DNA of 42,319 nucleotides from Bradymonadales bacterium (GCA_007693605.1 REDG01000020.1:1-42319), one strand, 5' to 3'. Positions 14,727-23,701 are shown, numbered from the stretch's first letter. A program made the numbers and translations. Notes: generated from the letters alone by a model not told the origin.

Positions 14727-15581
14727 CTAAGCGGATTCTCCGTTTCCGCTGGGTTTTGAGGGGTTCTGAGGCTTGTTCCGCTGCCGTCGGTACTCCACAC
14801 TTCCCATCCTGCGACTGGGCTGAGGATAAAGCTCCAAAAGATCATGAACCAAGTCGGGCAGATCAGAACTCACCTTCAGGCCAAGGGATTTCGCTTCTTC
14901 AAAGCTAATGGGGTGGTCATGCGTCCACCTTCCCTCACTCAAGACTCGGCTCAGCTCTTCAGCCCTTTCAGGAAGGCTTTTCTTCAAGAGAGATTCCAGT
15001 TGAAAGCGAATCTGTACCAAAGCCTTTTCTGAAATGTCGGCGTAAATGAGCATCTGATCTCCAATTTTTGCACGAGGCTTCTGATACAAAAGCCGTACTA
15101 AAGAGGCTGCCGGATACCCTCCAATCTGGGGATCGATCGGCCCCAGCACCGCGGCTGCATCCATCAGGATTTCATCCGCAGCAATCGCGAGCATGCTTCC
15201 GCCCGACATCGCATAGTGAGGGATCAGAACTCGAACCCGAGAGGGATGCCTCTGCAAAGCTTTCGAAATCTGAAGCGAGGCAAGGACTAGACCTCCGGGA
15301 GTGTGAAGAATCAAATCAATTGGCCGCTCAGAATCTGTTTGTCGAATGGCTCTCAAAATCTGTTCGGAGTCTTCAATGCTAATGTACTTAAAAAATGGCA
15401 GGCCTAAAAAACTCAAAGCTTCTTGCCGATGCACCAAGGTGATGACACGAGACCCGCTTTCTTTCTCGATTCGAGCCATTAACTTCTTTCTTGCCCGAGC
15501 CAGAAGCCTTTGCTGCAGAACCGGAATCAAAAAGATTAAGAGAAAGAGAACCCAAATCCATGCCATTCCATCACTCATCAT
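14727..15581 (-). CDS. SDH-type serine protease (ClpP/crotonase fold), membrane anchored
   Basis: The 284-residue protein begins with a single membrane helix (about 7-24), then a ClpP-like domain. The domain carries LILHTPGG (about 90-97), the nucleophile loop YAMSGGSM (Ser126 the probable catalytic serine) and GPIDPQIGGYPA. These are the hallmarks of the serine dehydrogenase proteinase family (PF01972), which resembles SppA and membrane-anchored ClpP-class proteases. The C-terminal 30 residues are basic and Pro/Ser-rich. Its ATG overlaps the dihydrouridine synthase stop (ATGA), so the genes are translationally coupled. Substrates are unknown; roles in membrane-protein quality control are usual for the class. 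Confidence 0.9.
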   Translation of the reverse strand: MMSDGMAWIWVLFLLIFLIPVLQQRLLARARKKLMARIEKESGSRVITLVHRQEALSFLGLPFFKYISIEDSEQILRAIRQTDSERPIDLILHTPGGLVLASLQISKALQRHPSRVRVLIPHYAMSGGSMLAIAADEILMDAAAVLGPIDPQIGGYPAASLVRLLYQKPRAKIGDQMLIYADISEKALVQIRFQLESLLKKSLPERAEELSRVLSEGRWTHDHPISFEEAKSLGLKVSSDLPDLVHDLLELYPQPSRRMGSVEYRRQRNKPQNPSKPSGNGESA

Positions 15582-16588
15582 CGCCTCAAATCCGTTCGTA
15601 GAAACATCCTTCTTGGTCTTGCAAAGAACTCCTGCACCACGACTGTTAGGTCTTGCAAAGCCTTGGCCGCTCGCACCTTAGTGTAGAGAATGTGACCAAA
15701 CTCCAACCAAACGGAGCTGTGGTACACTAAAAACTTAAACTTTCGTAAAGACTGTGACTCATCAGGATAGAGCCTCAAAAGTTCTAGAACTCTCAACAAA
15801 AACTTTTGGTAGTCCCTCAATTCACACGAAGTCTCCGCCCGAAACAACCAGGGTTTTGCCAAGACGGCTCTGCCGACCATCACTCGATCACAGCCAGTTT
15901 GTCGAAACATCTCTTGAACATCTTCTAAGCACTGTATGTCTCCATTTCCAATGACAGGTATCTTCAAGTTCTCTTTCACGAGACGGATTTGAGACCAATC
16001 CGCGACCCCTCGCCTTTTCTGGTCGGCCGTTCGAGGGTGAAGACAGATCCAAGCGGCTCCTTCATTCTCTAAAGCCTTGGTGAAAGATAAGAGGTAGTTC
16101 GCATCCTTTTGAAATCCGGCTCGAAGCTTGACCGAGACCGGCAACTTCGTCGCTCTCACCGCCATCGCCAAGACTCGGGCGGCATAACGGATATCGCCCA
16201 TCAAAGAAACGCCATAGTTGTGCTGTAATGCTTTTCGAACGGAACATCCCATATTCATATCAATCGCAGCGGCCCCCCAAGACTCCAACTTTTCAATAGA
16301 GGCACGAATCAAATTTTCATCGTTTCCTAGGAGTTGAGGGCAAAGCCCTTGATCTCGATCATTAAAGTATAACTCGGGCTTTTGAGCCTCCCTTTCGTAA
16401 GGAAGCCGTCGAGAAGAAAGCATCTCTGTATACCAAAGGGCCTTGACCCCCTCTGGCAGGAATTCAGACAAGGCCTTTCGAACAGCGTAGTGAGACAGCC
16501 CCACCATTGGGGCCAAGAGCAGTCTAGAAGAGCAAAGCCGATCTAAGCTGGTTTCTAGCAGAGGCTGTGGCTGGGCCTGTTCCAACAA
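15578..16588 (-). CDS. dus: tRNA-dihydrouridine synthase
   Basis: The 336-residue FMN enzyme reduces uridines in the tRNA D-loop. It has the family start LLLAPMVGLSHYAVR, the catalytic loop DMNMGCSVRKAL with Cys115, the FMN-phosphate region VKLRAGF..., IPVIGNGDI and DRVMVGRAVLAKPW. The C-terminal helical domain has the RNA-binding length of the family. The open frame begins with TTG at 16588 without a good ribosome site, so the true start may differ by a few codons. Which of the DusA/B/C specificities applies is not clear. The gene is followed immediately by the SDH-type protease (overlap of 4 nt). Confidence 0.93.
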   Translation of the reverse strand: MLEQAQPQPLLETSLDRLCSSRLLLAPMVGLSHYAVRKALSEFLPEGVKALWYTEMLSSRRLPYEREAQKPELYFNDRDQGLCPQLLGNDENLIRASIEKLESWGAAAIDMNMGCSVRKALQHNYGVSLMGDIRYAARVLAMAVRATKLPVSVKLRAGFQKDANYLLSFTKALENEGAAWICLHPRTADQKRRGVADWSQIRLVKENLKIPVIGNGDIQCLEDVQEMFRQTGCDRVMVGRAVLAKPWLFRAETSCELRDYQKFLLRVLELLRLYPDESQSLRKFKFLVYHSSVWLEFGHILYTKVRAAKALQDLTVVVQEFFARPRRMFLRTDLRR

Positions 16589-16616
16589 GAAACTAGACTA
16601 CTCAGCCGGAGCCCTC

Positions 16617-17870
16617 TTAACAAACCAAACATCCTCTCTGATTCAGGATCTGAAGACTTCGAGTTGAATTGGTTAACTGAATTCCCTCTGCACGAACGGG
16701 CTCATAGATGGCCTGCAACCAGATGCTGGCATCCACTTCCATCTGAGCGAGAGTCGTCTGAATCGATCCGCCAGAACCCATCAGGTCGGCAATCTGAAAG
16801 CCAATATCGGTAAAGTGACGAGAAGCCCCGCCAATCTCTGAGAGGTTTTTATGAAGTCCCATAAAGCTCAGATCGAGACTTTGAGCGTAAGCCAAGACCG
16901 GATCTCGTTGAAGCTCAAGCTGGCCCACTTTGCCGATTGAGTCAAAATAAGACAGGCTTTGATAAACTTCGCCCCAGAAATTCATAAGGCTCCGAAAATT
17001 CTTATCTCTAAGGTCTCTGAGGGCTCCCACCCGATGCTCTCGCTCCATCGACTTAACCCGAGCTTCCAACTCATCGAAGGCCCTCTCGAAAAAATAGAAC
17101 TGGAAGGGGTGCGGCACGGGTAAATCAAGCTGAGCTGGATTGTATTGAATCCCCAATCTTCCACTCAAATCTTCAGCCAGAAAATCAATGGCATCGATGA
17201 CCTTCCGTTCGATTTCTCTAGCCATCTCCGCCCTTTCTTGAAGAAGGCTGGCCGATTCCGTTGCAAAATCAATTGCCCCCAGGGGGCTAAGATTCTCCCA
17301 TCCTGGTCGTAGCGGAGCTACAAACTGAGGGGCCTCAAGAGGTGGGCCCATGAGCCTCAACCAATCCTGAGGAGAGTTAACCAGGTAAGCCCATGTCACC
17401 GCTTTGAGGGTTCGAATCAGAATTTCGTTTTGCGCTCGAAGTCGAGTAATGTCTGTGTCCTTCAGGGGATCTTTGCGCGCTTGGTAAAAGGATGCCAGTT
17501 GAGCAAGATAGTTTAGGACTCCCAACTGAAAACTCTGAACCACCCGATAGTGAGGCCGATTGTCATTGTCATAGACTAGCAAGTAGTGGCCCTGCTCTCT
17601 CGAGTAGGCCCTTAATGTCTCCCCTAAACGATCGGCAATCCAACCGGCGCGCTCCGACTGTTCAAACGCCGTATTTCCTGGATTCTGTTGATAGGCTCGA
17701 GATAGTTTCTTGAGTTCTACTTGCAGAACCCCCAGGGCATCAACGGTCTGAGAACCAAATTGAAGATGCTGCTTCACTTCCTGTAAGTTTGAGTCCGCCA
17801 TCGAGCGACTTGGACTGCCAAGGCCCCCGAGCAGACTAAGAACTAGAACGAAGAAAAATAGAGATCGCAT
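16617..17870 (-). CDS. Exported helical protein of unknown function
   Basis: The 417-residue protein has a clear signal peptide (MRSLFFFVLVLSLLGGLGSPSRS) and is otherwise soluble and rich in predicted helices. It shows YDNDNRPHYRVVQSFQLG near residue 100 and RALDELEAR-like amphipathic helices in the middle. It ends in GCLVC, two cysteines that could form a disulfide or attach a ligand. GTG at 17876 is in frame, but the AAGGGG ribosome site sits 9 nt before the ATG at 17870. The dihydrouridine synthase starts 28 nt downstream, so an operon is possible. I do not recognise a family. Confidence 0.75.
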   Translation of the reverse strand: MRSLFFFVLVLSLLGGLGSPSRSMADSNLQEVKQHLQFGSQTVDALGVLQVELKKLSRAYQQNPGNTAFEQSERAGWIADRLGETLRAYSREQGHYLLVYDNDNRPHYRVVQSFQLGVLNYLAQLASFYQARKDPLKDTDITRLRAQNEILIRTLKAVTWAYLVNSPQDWLRLMGPPLEAPQFVAPLRPGWENLSPLGAIDFATESASLLQERAEMAREIERKVIDAIDFLAEDLSGRLGIQYNPAQLDLPVPHPFQFYFFERAFDELEARVKSMEREHRVGALRDLRDKNFRSLMNFWGEVYQSLSYFDSIGKVGQLELQRDPVLAYAQSLDLSFMGLHKNLSEIGGASRHFTDIGFQIADLMGSGGSIQTTLAQMEVDASIWLQAIYEPVRAEGIQLTNSTRSLQILNQRGCLVC

Positions 17871-18070
17871 ACTCACTTACCCCTTTCACAACTTTGTTAA
17901 CGGGCCTTAGAATGACGACTCGGTCTCTAAGTGCCTGCCCCAACTAAGCAAGAGCTGTGCCAAGACTTAAAAGCGAGAAGCCCGCCGAGAGATTTCTGCC
18001 TAAAGCCCTGTTTTCACGAAATCTTTCTGGCTTCAGCTCTCTAGGAGCTCAAATGCTCACTTTGGATTCT

Positions 18071-18112
18071 CTGCGACAACTATGACCCAGCACTGAGACA
18101 GGCTTGTCGCAG
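18071..18112. other. 9-bp inverted repeat upstream of the Omp85 gene
   Basis: CTGCGACAA (18071-18079) is perfectly complementary to TTGTCGCAG (18104-18112), separated by 24 nt. It lies 44 nt before the Omp85 start in a 285-bp non-coding region shared with the divergent exported-protein gene. It could be an operator or a leader hairpin. No canonical promoter elements stand out around it. Confidence 0.35.
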
Positions 18113-18155
18113 ATCACCTGGATTTTCAGCTCGAAATCGGCTCTGATAAAGCCCA

Positions 18156-19580
18156 ATGAGATCGACGCGAAAGACTCCAATCAGCTCAAGCCTTTGCAAA
18201 AGGCCTTTCAAAGGAAGCCTAGGCGCCTGGAAAGTCGGAGTCTCTGCGCCCTCTGGCCTCGTTCTTGTCCTATTTTGTCTTTGTTTTCATCTGCTGAGCT
18301 TTCGGGTTGAGGCCCAACTCAACCTTCAGATCATGGGCCAACCCAAGGACATCGAGATTGACGAGTGGCCCTACGCTGTCATCCGAATTGAGGAGATTCG
18401 TGTCATCGGGAATGAGCGCACCACCAGAGAAGAGGTCCTTCGAATTGCCAACCTTCAGGAGGGCGACGAACTGGGTCGGGATCGTAGCTTCGAAGCCAAA
18501 CGACGCCTTCTTTCGGCGGGCATTTTTGAGGAAGTCTATTTGAGAGTGCAGTATGGAAGCGGTCAGGGCTTCTCTCGAATCGAGATTGAGGTCAAAGAAA
18601 AGACCACCTGGTTTGTTGTGCCCTTTTTCAGTGTGTCACAAGGAAGCCTCGGCGGAGGCTTGGCTTTTGGGGAATCCAATTTGTTTGGCTCCTCGAAGCA
18701 AATTCTGGTTGGAGGGGCCTATTCCAATCGAAGAAAGGCTGCGGTCTTGGGCTATCGCGATCCGAGCGTTCTTCGAAGCATTGCAACGATTGATCTCGAT
18801 CTGATTGTTCGAGAGGAGGACATCCCGGAATATCGAGGCGGAAACCGAATTCGAGATGTTCGAATCTTTGAGTATGGGGGCAACCTCCTTCCGGGTGTTC
18901 AGTGGACGACTCACTTTCAAACCTCTGCCGGAGTCTATTTTCGTCGGGTACAACAGACTCAAAAATTTCAAGAAGATGGGATCTCTGATCTTCTGGCAGA
19001 AAAGCTAAAGGGAGGCACAGATTTGGCCGGAATGATTCGGTTTCGATTCGACAATTCTGACTATGTCGACGGATTGATGAGTGGAATCTTTACAGAGCTC
19101 GAAGTCGCCCTGTCTGATCAGAGGTTCTGGAGTGACTTTGATTATTCTCGCCAAAGCATTCGATTTAACTGGGGGAATCGCTTTGGAGAGACCTCCTCTT
19201 TCGGCTTGCTCGCAAAATTTGTAGCACAGTTTGGACAGCGGCTCCCCTTTTACCGACAGTTGTCGGCGGGAGGCCAAAACTTTCGAGGCTATCGCCCCAA
19301 TGAGTTTCGCGGAGATACTCGCTACGCTCTGACGACCGAGCTTCAGTTTCCTTTGCGACGCTTTAATCGATTCATCGTCAGGGGGATCGGATTTTGGGAT
19401 GTCGGCACTCTCTATTTTGAAGACGATGGTTTTTCGATCACGAAACTAAAGAATGGTCTGGGTCTGGGACTTCGACTGTACTTTCGAGGCATCGATATCC
19501 CCGCCCTCGGCTACGATTTCGCCTACGGCGCCAACCAGAATCAGTTTCAGCATTATCTCAGTATTGGGGCCTCCTTCTAG
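18156..19580 (+). CDS. Omp85/BamA-superfamily outer-membrane protein with one POTRA domain
   Basis: The 474-residue protein has a hydrophobic export segment (about 33-50, after an unusually long basic leader), one POTRA domain (about 76-155, from IRIEEIRVIGNERTTREEVLR to IEIEVKEKTTW) and a barrel of about 310 residues ending in phenylalanine. The barrel contains GGQNFRGYRPNEFRGD, corresponding to the conserved RGY loop-6 motif of BamA/D15 proteins. Classical BamA has five POTRAs and about 800 residues, so this is a short relative, closer to the TamA/patatin-associated or single-POTRA Omp85 types. The start at 18156 is the only ATG but lacks a clear ribosome site. Substrate is unknown. Confidence 0.87.
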   Translation: MRSTRKTPISSSLCKRPFKGSLGAWKVGVSAPSGLVLVLFCLCFHLLSFRVEAQLNLQIMGQPKDIEIDEWPYAVIRIEEIRVIGNERTTREEVLRIANLQEGDELGRDRSFEAKRRLLSAGIFEEVYLRVQYGSGQGFSRIEIEVKEKTTWFVVPFFSVSQGSLGGGLAFGESNLFGSSKQILVGGAYSNRRKAAVLGYRDPSVLRSIATIDLDLIVREEDIPEYRGGNRIRDVRIFEYGGNLLPGVQWTTHFQTSAGVYFRRVQQTQKFQEDGISDLLAEKLKGGTDLAGMIRFRFDNSDYVDGLMSGIFTELEVALSDQRFWSDFDYSRQSIRFNWGNRFGETSSFGLLAKFVAQFGQRLPFYRQLSAGGQNFRGYRPNEFRGDTRYALTTELQFPLRRFNRFIVRGIGFWDVGTLYFEDDGFSITKLKNGLGLGLRLYFRGIDIPALGYDFAYGANQNQFQHYLSIGASF

Positions 19581-19598
19581 TGGTCCATCTGCTTTATG

Positions 19599-19643
19599 GG
19601 CCTATAGGCCTTCAAAACTTAGGCGGCCCTTAGGCGAGTTTTG
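19599..19643. terminator. Palindrome and hairpin after the Omp85 gene
   Basis: The 12-bp perfect palindrome GGCCTATAGGCC (19599-19610) is followed by CAAAACT (19613-19619) and AGTTTTG (19637-19643), which can pair around a GC-rich loop holding the direct repeat CTTAGGC twice. The right arm ends in TTTTG. It may end transcription of the Omp85 gene or regulate the next one. A weak TTGACG -35-like element begins at 19641. Confidence 0.4.
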
Positions 19644-19693
19644 ACGAAAGCTTAATTGTTGCTAACTCATCAAGACGCCTAGTCTTAAAGGAG

Positions 19694-20665
19694 ATGAGTC
19701 CAGATTCTCTGAGTCCTATCTTCATGATTCTTGGATTCCTACTTGCGTCTTATTCTGTAGTGGCCAACGACAGCCTGCAAACTCTCGGCACCTTCATCGC
19801 CTCACAGTCTAAAAGAATATCTTGGACCATCCTGTGGATCGCCACCTCTAGCGTGATGGTCGTTGTGCTCCTTTGGAGTTGGTGGTCAAATGACGGCGAC
19901 ATCTCTTACGGAAGACTTCAACGAATCGCGCGGCCAGAGATCTTTCAGTGGTGGCATGCCGCCGCCCCTGCCCTTCTGCTGCTAATGACCCGGGTGGGAA
20001 TTCCTGTTTCGACCACTTTTTTGGTTTTATCAGTCTTTGCCGCCGGCGATCTGCTGCAAGATATGCTTTTCAAAAGCATTCTGGGCTACAGTTGCGCCGC
20101 CGTCTTTGCCTATTGTTTTTGGTGGGTACTCTCTCGCTTTCTGAACGAAAGAGAGCGAATTGAAAACCCCAAAACCGAACGAGCCTGGAGAATCACTCAA
20201 TGGATTGCCACTTCTGCTCTCTGGGCGAGCTGGCTCTCACACGATATGGCCAATGTGGCCGTCTATCTGCCGCGCTCCCTGTCAGTGGGAGAACTGATTT
20301 TCACCCTGGCAGTTCTGACAAGCGGTCTTGCTTATGTCTTTTGGGCAAGGGGCGGAAGTATCCAGAAGGTGGTCTTGGATAAAAGCGGAACTCGTTTCGT
20401 CCGATCGGCCACCATCATCGACTTTGCCTATGCCTTTGTGTTGTATTTCTTTAAAGAGATGAACGACATTCCCATGAGCACCACCTGGGTGTTTGTGGGC
20501 CTCCTTTGTGGTCGAGAATTTGCCGTTTACAGACAGCACGACCCCCAAAAAGTCGTCACCTCTGTTTTTCCAATTGTTGCGAAGGACTTTCTGAAGATCT
20601 TTCTCGGCCTTGCTCTTTCCGTCCTGCTCGTGCTCATTGTGGCAGCCCTCGACAAAAGCGCCTAG
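19694..20665 (+). CDS. PiT-like (SLC20 family) permease
   Basis: The 323-residue membrane protein retains the duplicated PiT signature in degenerate form. The first repeat has VANDSLQTLGTF (residues 23-34) with PVSTT (104-108); the second has HDMANVAVY (183-191) with PMSTT (260-264). Canonical PiT phosphate transporters have GANDVANA and PVSTTH twice. About nine membrane segments are seen, and no large central cytoplasmic loop. The substrate is therefore uncertain: phosphate, sulfate or another anion. A perfect AAAGGAG site directly abuts the ATG with no spacer, so the effective start may be the ATG ten codons later (19724). Confidence 0.72.
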   Translation: MSPDSLSPIFMILGFLLASYSVVANDSLQTLGTFIASQSKRISWTILWIATSSVMVVVLLWSWWSNDGDISYGRLQRIARPEIFQWWHAAAPALLLLMTRVGIPVSTTFLVLSVFAAGDLLQDMLFKSILGYSCAAVFAYCFWWVLSRFLNERERIENPKTERAWRITQWIATSALWASWLSHDMANVAVYLPRSLSVGELIFTLAVLTSGLAYVFWARGGSIQKVVLDKSGTRFVRSATIIDFAYAFVLYFFKEMNDIPMSTTWVFVGLLCGREFAVYRQHDPQKVVTSVFPIVAKDFLKIFLGLALSVLLVLIVAALDKSA

Positions 20666-20763
20666 GCTCTAATCTCGGCCCTTCTCTTTGAGACATGCAC
20701 GACCTGCGCCAGAATCAAATGAATGAGGGCCTTTCAATTTGACCGCTTTGCCCCTTGAATCAA

Positions 20764-21471
20764 ATGGCTTTTCGGGGCATTGTCGCCGCCATGGCAGCCC
20801 TCGATCTTGATTCAGTTCAAAAGGTCTATAATCGATACTCAGGCGTCTACGACTTCTATTTTGGAAAGGTCTTTGAAGAGGGTCGAAAAAAGGCGATTGC
20901 CTCCCTCGACTGTCAGGGCGGAGAAAAAGTTCTTGAAGTGGGGGTCGGAACAGGGCTTTCACTCCCTCTTTACCCCGCTGAAACTGAAGTCTATGGCATT
21001 GATATTTCTTCAGATATGCTCGCCAAAGCGAAGGCTTTGAAGGAAGAGCGGGATCTTCAGAATGTAAAGGTTCTTGAGGTCATGAATGCTCAAGAGATGA
21101 GCTTTCCGGACAACTACTTTGATAAAGTTGTTGCTATGTATGTTGCAACGGTTGTGCCCGATCCTGTTGCTTTTGTGAATGAGGTGAAAAGAGTTTGTAA
21201 ACCCAAGGGACGAATCGTTTTGGTGAATCACTTTCACAATCCCAAAACCCTCTTCGGAAAAGTGGCCAAGCTTTTTGTACCCCTCTCAAGAATGATCGGG
21301 TTTCACCCCAACATCTCTCTCGATCGATTCACCCAAGAGACCGGAGTGAAAGTAGTGTCTAAGGCCCCAGTCAATCTATTCAAGCAGTGGACAGTCTTAG
21401 TGACTGAAAATGATGCCACCTCTTCTGACGAGTCGAAACCTACGACGCCGGTCGATAAAGAATCGAACTGA
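20764..21471 (+). CDS. pmtA: Phosphatidylethanolamine N-methyltransferase, PmtA type
   Basis: The 235-residue SAM-dependent methyltransferase resembles the Rhodobacter-type PmtA, which methylates phosphatidylethanolamine towards phosphatidylcholine. The N-terminal signature VYNRYSGVYDFYFGKVFEEGR is followed by motif I VLEVGVGTGLSLPLYP, motif II VYGIDISSDML and the post-I region FDKVVAMYVATVVPDP. The family usually begins about ten residues before the VYNRYS segment, so the ATG at 20791 is an equally good start. A TTG at 20755 is also open. The C-terminal 25 residues are polar and overlap the convergent MFS gene by 32 nt. Lipid class made in this organism is inference. Confidence 0.82.
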   Translation: MAFRGIVAAMAALDLDSVQKVYNRYSGVYDFYFGKVFEEGRKKAIASLDCQGGEKVLEVGVGTGLSLPLYPAETEVYGIDISSDMLAKAKALKEERDLQNVKVLEVMNAQEMSFPDNYFDKVVAMYVATVVPDPVAFVNEVKRVCKPKGRIVLVNHFHNPKTLFGKVAKLFVPLSRMIGFHPNISLDRFTQETGVKVVSKAPVNLFKQWTVLVTENDATSSDESKPTTPVDKESN

Positions 21472-22666
21472 TAAAACCAAAAATCACTCCAAGAAGAGAA
21501 AGGGCAATGACGAACTCCACGATTCGATCGATGGGGGTTCCCCAATCTAAGAGTCGTCCAAAGATAGGCGTGCTGACCGCAGTAGACAGCACCATCAAGA
21601 AGGCAATGAGACCGCGAAGCGCGCCGAGGTGTTTCACTCCATAGGCCTCGGCCCAAAACGCCGTTCGAGCATTACCTCCGGCCCCTACAGAAACTCCAGC
21701 AAGAAACAGAAAACAGTAGGCGGTCCATTCCATTTCTCCGAAGCGCAAGACAATCAAGCCTAACAAAAACGGAATTCCTACGAAGCCCAACAACGAACGA
21801 CCCGTCCATCGATCAATAGCGTGACCAATACTCAGACCCAGCAAGGACCTCGAGACGCCGAAGAAAATAAAGGCTGTCGCCATGACTCGAATATCCCAAG
21901 ACTTTGCGAGCGCAATTTCAACTTGATAAAAGAAAAGACCCGTCAAAGCGCCAGGCAGAACCAGGGCGGAAGCCATGGCGAAGTAAAACCGGTAGTCCAA
22001 AAGAATCCGTTGCATGGTCCAAACCTTGGCCGCGAGTTCCATCTTTGGAGCCTGTGGCAACGCCCTCCCCTTCACCGGCTTCAACAAAAAGAAGCTGGCG
22101 GGCATATAAAAAACCAGAATCATCGCCGCCAACAAGACCCAGCCAGATCGCCAATCATAGTAAATGAGCCAAGTACTGATGATGATGGGCAGAATGACTT
22201 CGGCCAATGGATAGCCTTGTGTCACCAGGCTCAAGGCTTTTCCTCGGTTCTGCCCAAAACGGCGGGCCACTGCTGTTGAACTAATCACACTCAAAGCGCC
22301 TTGCCCAAAGCATCGAATAAGCAGAAGACCCGCAACGAGGCCCCATACTTCGACCGCAAGACTCATGAGAACGCAGCCAAAGGCCAAAAAGAAGCCCATC
22401 AATAAGCTCAATCGACCGAGATCTGATCGATCCATCAGTCGGCCAATCAAGGGCAAGACGAGGCTTCCCCCAAGGGTTGCAACAAAGTAGAGGTCGCCCA
22501 CCTGCGAAGAACTCAGACGAAGATCCGATTGAATTCCCGGCAGGAAAAAAGAAATCAGATAACTCTGGCCAGGTCCTGTGAAGAAAGTGGCCAAAAGCCC
22601 AAACAAGATGAGGCGAGGATCGTCCCGAAAAGTTTTCCAAAGATCGGTGTGGTAGGTCTTCATCAT
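21440..22666 (-). CDS. MFS transporter, MCT/oxalate-formate antiporter-like
   Basis: The 408-residue protein has 12 predicted membrane segments and the MFS motif A region GRLMDRSDLGRLS between helices 2 and 3. The first helix has FTGPGQSYLISFFLPGI, a GPGQS pattern seen in MCT-like and OFA-type carriers, and RRFGQNRGKALSLVTQGYPLAEV is the helix 4-5 region typical of that group. A monocarboxylate or nutrient substrate is therefore plausible but not shown. The start has two ATGs in tandem. Its 3' end overlaps pmtA by 32 nt in convergent orientation. It lies 72 nt downstream of the ion-channel gene on the same strand. Confidence 0.85.
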   Translation of the reverse strand: MMKTYHTDLWKTFRDDPRLILFGLLATFFTGPGQSYLISFFLPGIQSDLRLSSSQVGDLYFVATLGGSLVLPLIGRLMDRSDLGRLSLLMGFFLAFGCVLMSLAVEVWGLVAGLLLIRCFGQGALSVISSTAVARRFGQNRGKALSLVTQGYPLAEVILPIIISTWLIYYDWRSGWVLLAAMILVFYMPASFFLLKPVKGRALPQAPKMELAAKVWTMQRILLDYRFYFAMASALVLPGALTGLFFYQVEIALAKSWDIRVMATAFIFFGVSRSLLGLSIGHAIDRWTGRSLLGFVGIPFLLGLIVLRFGEMEWTAYCFLFLAGVSVGAGGNARTAFWAEAYGVKHLGALRGLIAFLMVLSTAVSTPIFGRLLDWGTPIDRIVEFVIALSLLGVIFGFISSILYRPAS

Positions 22667-22738
22667 CTAGTTTTCACTTGGCCTTGATTCGAAGCAAAAG
22701 CTTGATTCACAACATGAAAAAATCTTCCGTTTGGACCA

Positions 22739-23530
22739 CTAGGGGGCCTTCATTTTTTCAATGGAGGCTTTAATGTCCTGGACTTCACGAAGGAGCCTTA
22801 TGCGCTCTTCTCGCCCAATCTCGTCTCTCTCTTTTGCTGCAGTCTCTGTTTCGGGCTGAAGAGACGTCACCAGAACGGCGATCAAAAGATTCAAGGTGGT
22901 AAAGGTCGTGATTAGAATGAAGGGAATAAAAAAGGCCCAAGCATAAGGATAGTGGCCCATCACCGGCCTCACAATTCCCATCGACCAACTCTCTAGGGTC
23001 ATGATTTGAAAAAGACTGAATGAGCTTCGACCGACCGTTCCAAACCACTCAGGAAAGCTTTCTCCAAAAAGTTTGGTGGCCATCACGGAGCCCACATAGA
23101 ATAGAAGTAAGAGAACACAGCTGACGGCCCCCAAGCCGGGCAGGGAACTAAGAAGGCCTGACACCACTCGACGAAGTGCCGGAACAATGGTGATCAGCCG
23201 AAGGGCTCTCAAGATCCGAAAGGCCCGAAGCACAGAGAGAGGCCCGGCGGTTGGAATCCAGGCGATCGCGACGATACAAAAATCAAACAAATTCCAGGGG
23301 TCTCGATAGAATCGCCAGCGGTAGGCATAGAGTTTCATGGCAATCTCTAGACTGAAAATGCTCAAAAATACTCGATCCAGAAAGAGCAGCTGATCTCCCA
23401 TTCTACTCATCAAAGATTGGGAGGTCTCTAGCCCAAGCGTAACGGAGTTCAGAAGAATGAAAATCAGCACACTGCCCTCAAAATAGCGAGAGCTCAGAAT
23501 GACTTTCAGTTTTTCCTTCGTCGATCCCAT
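22739..23530 (-). CDS. Bacterial voltage-gated sodium channel (NaChBac/NavAb type)
   Basis: The 263-residue protein is a single six-helix channel subunit. Segment S4 (about 99-114) has arginines at every third position (R102, R105, R108, R111), the voltage sensor. The pore loop has T178-L-E180-S-W-S-M, the same selectivity filter as NavAb, with E180 forming the Na+ site. S6 (FILITTFTTLNLLIAVLV) leads into a charged C-terminal helix that fits the neck and coiled coil that make BacNav tetramers. Length matches NaChBac. The TTG at 23536 is possible but the ATG at 23530 is preferred. It may feed Na+ for flagellar motors or sense depolarisation. Confidence 0.95.
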   Translation of the reverse strand: MGSTKEKLKVILSSRYFEGSVLIFILLNSVTLGLETSQSLMSRMGDQLLFLDRVFLSIFSLEIAMKLYAYRWRFYRDPWNLFDFCIVAIAWIPTAGPLSVLRAFRILRALRLITIVPALRRVVSGLLSSLPGLGAVSCVLLLLFYVGSVMATKLFGESFPEWFGTVGRSSFSLFQIMTLESWSMGIVRPVMGHYPYAWAFFIPFILITTFTTLNLLIAVLVTSLQPETETAAKERDEIGREERIRLLREVQDIKASIEKMKAP

Positions 23531-23701
23531 CGGCAAGACTTAGTTAAGCGAATCTCTGCCCAATCGGAAAGCAGGTAAATCAGATTTTCTTTTGTTTTTA
23601 AAAAATAATCAGCCCTTCCAGGCCGTTTGCTAGCCAAGAATGACTTTCAAAAAGCGCTTTCTATGAAGGCTGGCCTCCTCCCCTTCACTGTCACAAAGAA
23701 G

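Noticed and set aside
17871..18155. tRNA or small RNA gene in the 285-bp gap
   Set aside because: No cloverleaf or TpsiC-arm pattern was found; only a 9-bp inverted repeat stands out.
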